From JAJVID01 sp035275805 (GTDB taxonomy: Bacteria; Acidobacteriota; Blastocatellia; RBC074), in contig DATEMG010000272.1 in NCBI GenBank assembly GCA_035275805.1, positions 1-6,797 of the forward strand: a stretch of 6,797 nt of DNA, given 5' to 3'. Position numbers and translations under genes: made by a program. Positions within the stretch are counted from its first letter, which is position 1. The number at the start of each line of letters is the position of its first letter. This document shows, piece after piece, positions 6,335 to 6,797 of the stretch. The notes under the pieces are model-generated. The model was not told the origin of the DNA and searched no databases. It saw only the letters and a list, made by a program, of their open reading frames with translations.

Positions 6335-6395
6335 GGAGAAAGGGGGGACAGGAAGATAATCGCTCCCTGCCCCCCCTTTCCGCTTGTTTCCTTGT
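6335..6395. terminator. G/C-tract hairpin between convergent genes; possible bidirectional terminator or interspersed repeat
   Basis: GAAAGGGGGG (6338-6347) pairs with CCCCCCTTTC (6371-6380). After one mismatch, CAGG (6349-6352) pairs with CCTG (6366-6369), leaving a short loop. Outside the stem, ACAAGGA (6331-6337) has a reverse complement TCCTTGT at 6389-6395. The element lies between the FecR-domain stop (6321) and the stop of the converging gene (6404), the right place for a shared terminator. The flanking sequence is only moderately T-rich on each side (CGCTTGTTTCCTTGTT; on the minus strand CTTTTCC), so it is not a textbook intrinsic terminator. Confidence 0.5.
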
Positions 6396-6403
6396 TCCCT
6401 CGT

Positions 6404-6797
6404 CTATTTGCTTACGGCCGAGTTATTTCCGCTCTCCTCTTTCAGCACTTCGGAACCGGCGCCTTCCCAGTTGTCGATTACCAACCGGCCATTCTCAATC
6501 ACGATCGTCAGCGAAATGATCCTCTCTTCTATCTTCGTGTAGTTAACCGGGTCGTCGGTGAACTTATATAAGCAATCTAAACGCACCATCCCTGGGACAG
6601 TTGTGTCAATGCTCTGAGTCATTTCACCCCCGACGATCTTGTAGTCTTTAAATTTACCGAGCATGCTCTCGGGCAAACTTTTCTGTTCGCTAGTCAACCT
6701 TTGCTTCGCCGGGGTCGAAATCATCCCTTCGGCTTCAAGCCAGTTTCCATTAATGACGGACAGGTTGAATTTGTTGAAAGCTTCTGCCCTTTGCTTC
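6404..6797 (-). CDS. Unrecognised protein, 5' end outside the window
   Basis: The frame is open from the right edge (base 6796) to a TAG at 6404-6406, giving at least 130 residues of C-terminal sequence. An internal ATG at 6724 exists, but 24 further in-frame codons without a stop run to the edge (KQRAEAFNKFNLSVINGNWL then EAEG), so the true start is outside. No membrane segment or catalytic motif is visible. The pattern, a helix with AFNKFNLSVINGNWLEAEGM followed by a Lys-rich stretch and then alternating strands (LDCLYKFTDDPVNY, IISLTIVIENGRLVIDNW), loosely resembles NTF2-like/DUF4878-type small lipocalin-sized domains that carry a substrate pocket. I would not assign a function on that basis. 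It converges on the FecR-domain gene with 82 nt between the stop codons. Confidence 0.75.
   Translation of the reverse strand, partial: KQRAEAFNKFNLSVINGNWLEAEGMISTPAKQRLTSEQKSLPESMLGKFKDYKIVGGEMTQSIDTTVPGMVRLDCLYKFTDDPVNYTKIEERIISLTIVIENGRLVIDNWEGAGSEVLKEESGNNSAVSK

Noticed and set aside
1..6797. CRISPR array, tRNA, rRNA, insertion sequence or phage genes
   Set aside because: No regularly spaced repeats, no cloverleaf, no transposase or integrase motif seen on either strand.

Overview
The window carries seven protein-coding genes, two of them cut or just reached by the window edges, plus two palindromic intergenic elements. Moderate to high GC, a myxobacterial-type sigma factor with a zinc-finger partner, a bacterial class II deacetylase, a FecR-domain secreted protein and palindromes built from 'CTTTGCG' units fit an environmental Gram-negative bacterium. 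Acidobacteriota (Blastocatellia-like) is my best guess. This is inferred from gene types, not from a marker gene.

Left part (1-4054, all minus strand). In transcription order there is a GNAT N-acetyltransferase (4054-3557), a CutC-family TIM-barrel protein (3345-2617), an ECF-like sigma-70 factor with N- and C-terminal extensions (2404-1469), and a large zinc-finger membrane protein that is probably its anti-sigma factor (1343 to the left edge). The gaps are 211, 212 and 125 nt, so this is a same-strand run rather than a tight operon. The acetyltransferase-cutC gap holds a strong imperfect palindrome (17 of 18 pairs). The putative anti-sigma gene is open over 447 codons to base 3, and the next codon begins TA, so it probably stops exactly at the edge.

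Right part (4095-6797). A class II histone-deacetylase-like amidohydrolase (4095-5045, plus) is divergent from the acetyltransferase across only 40 nt. Downstream a FecR-domain protein with a signal peptide and a Ser/Gly/Arg-rich tail (5167-6321, plus) has its own TATAAT box, a leader hairpin and the only strong Shine-Dalgarno sequence in the window. It converges on an unrecognised partial gene (6797-6404, minus), and a G/C-tract hairpin sits between the two.

Functional reading: one envelope-signalling pair (sigma factor and zinc-finger membrane protein), one divergent acetyl-transfer/deacetylation pair, and one secreted FecR-domain protein. I see no mobile element, CRISPR array, tRNA or rRNA, and no clear new multi-gene system. 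The points most worth a second look are the architecture of the putative anti-sigma protein, the divergent acetylase/deacetylase pair, and a possible two-state RNA leader in front of the FecR gene.
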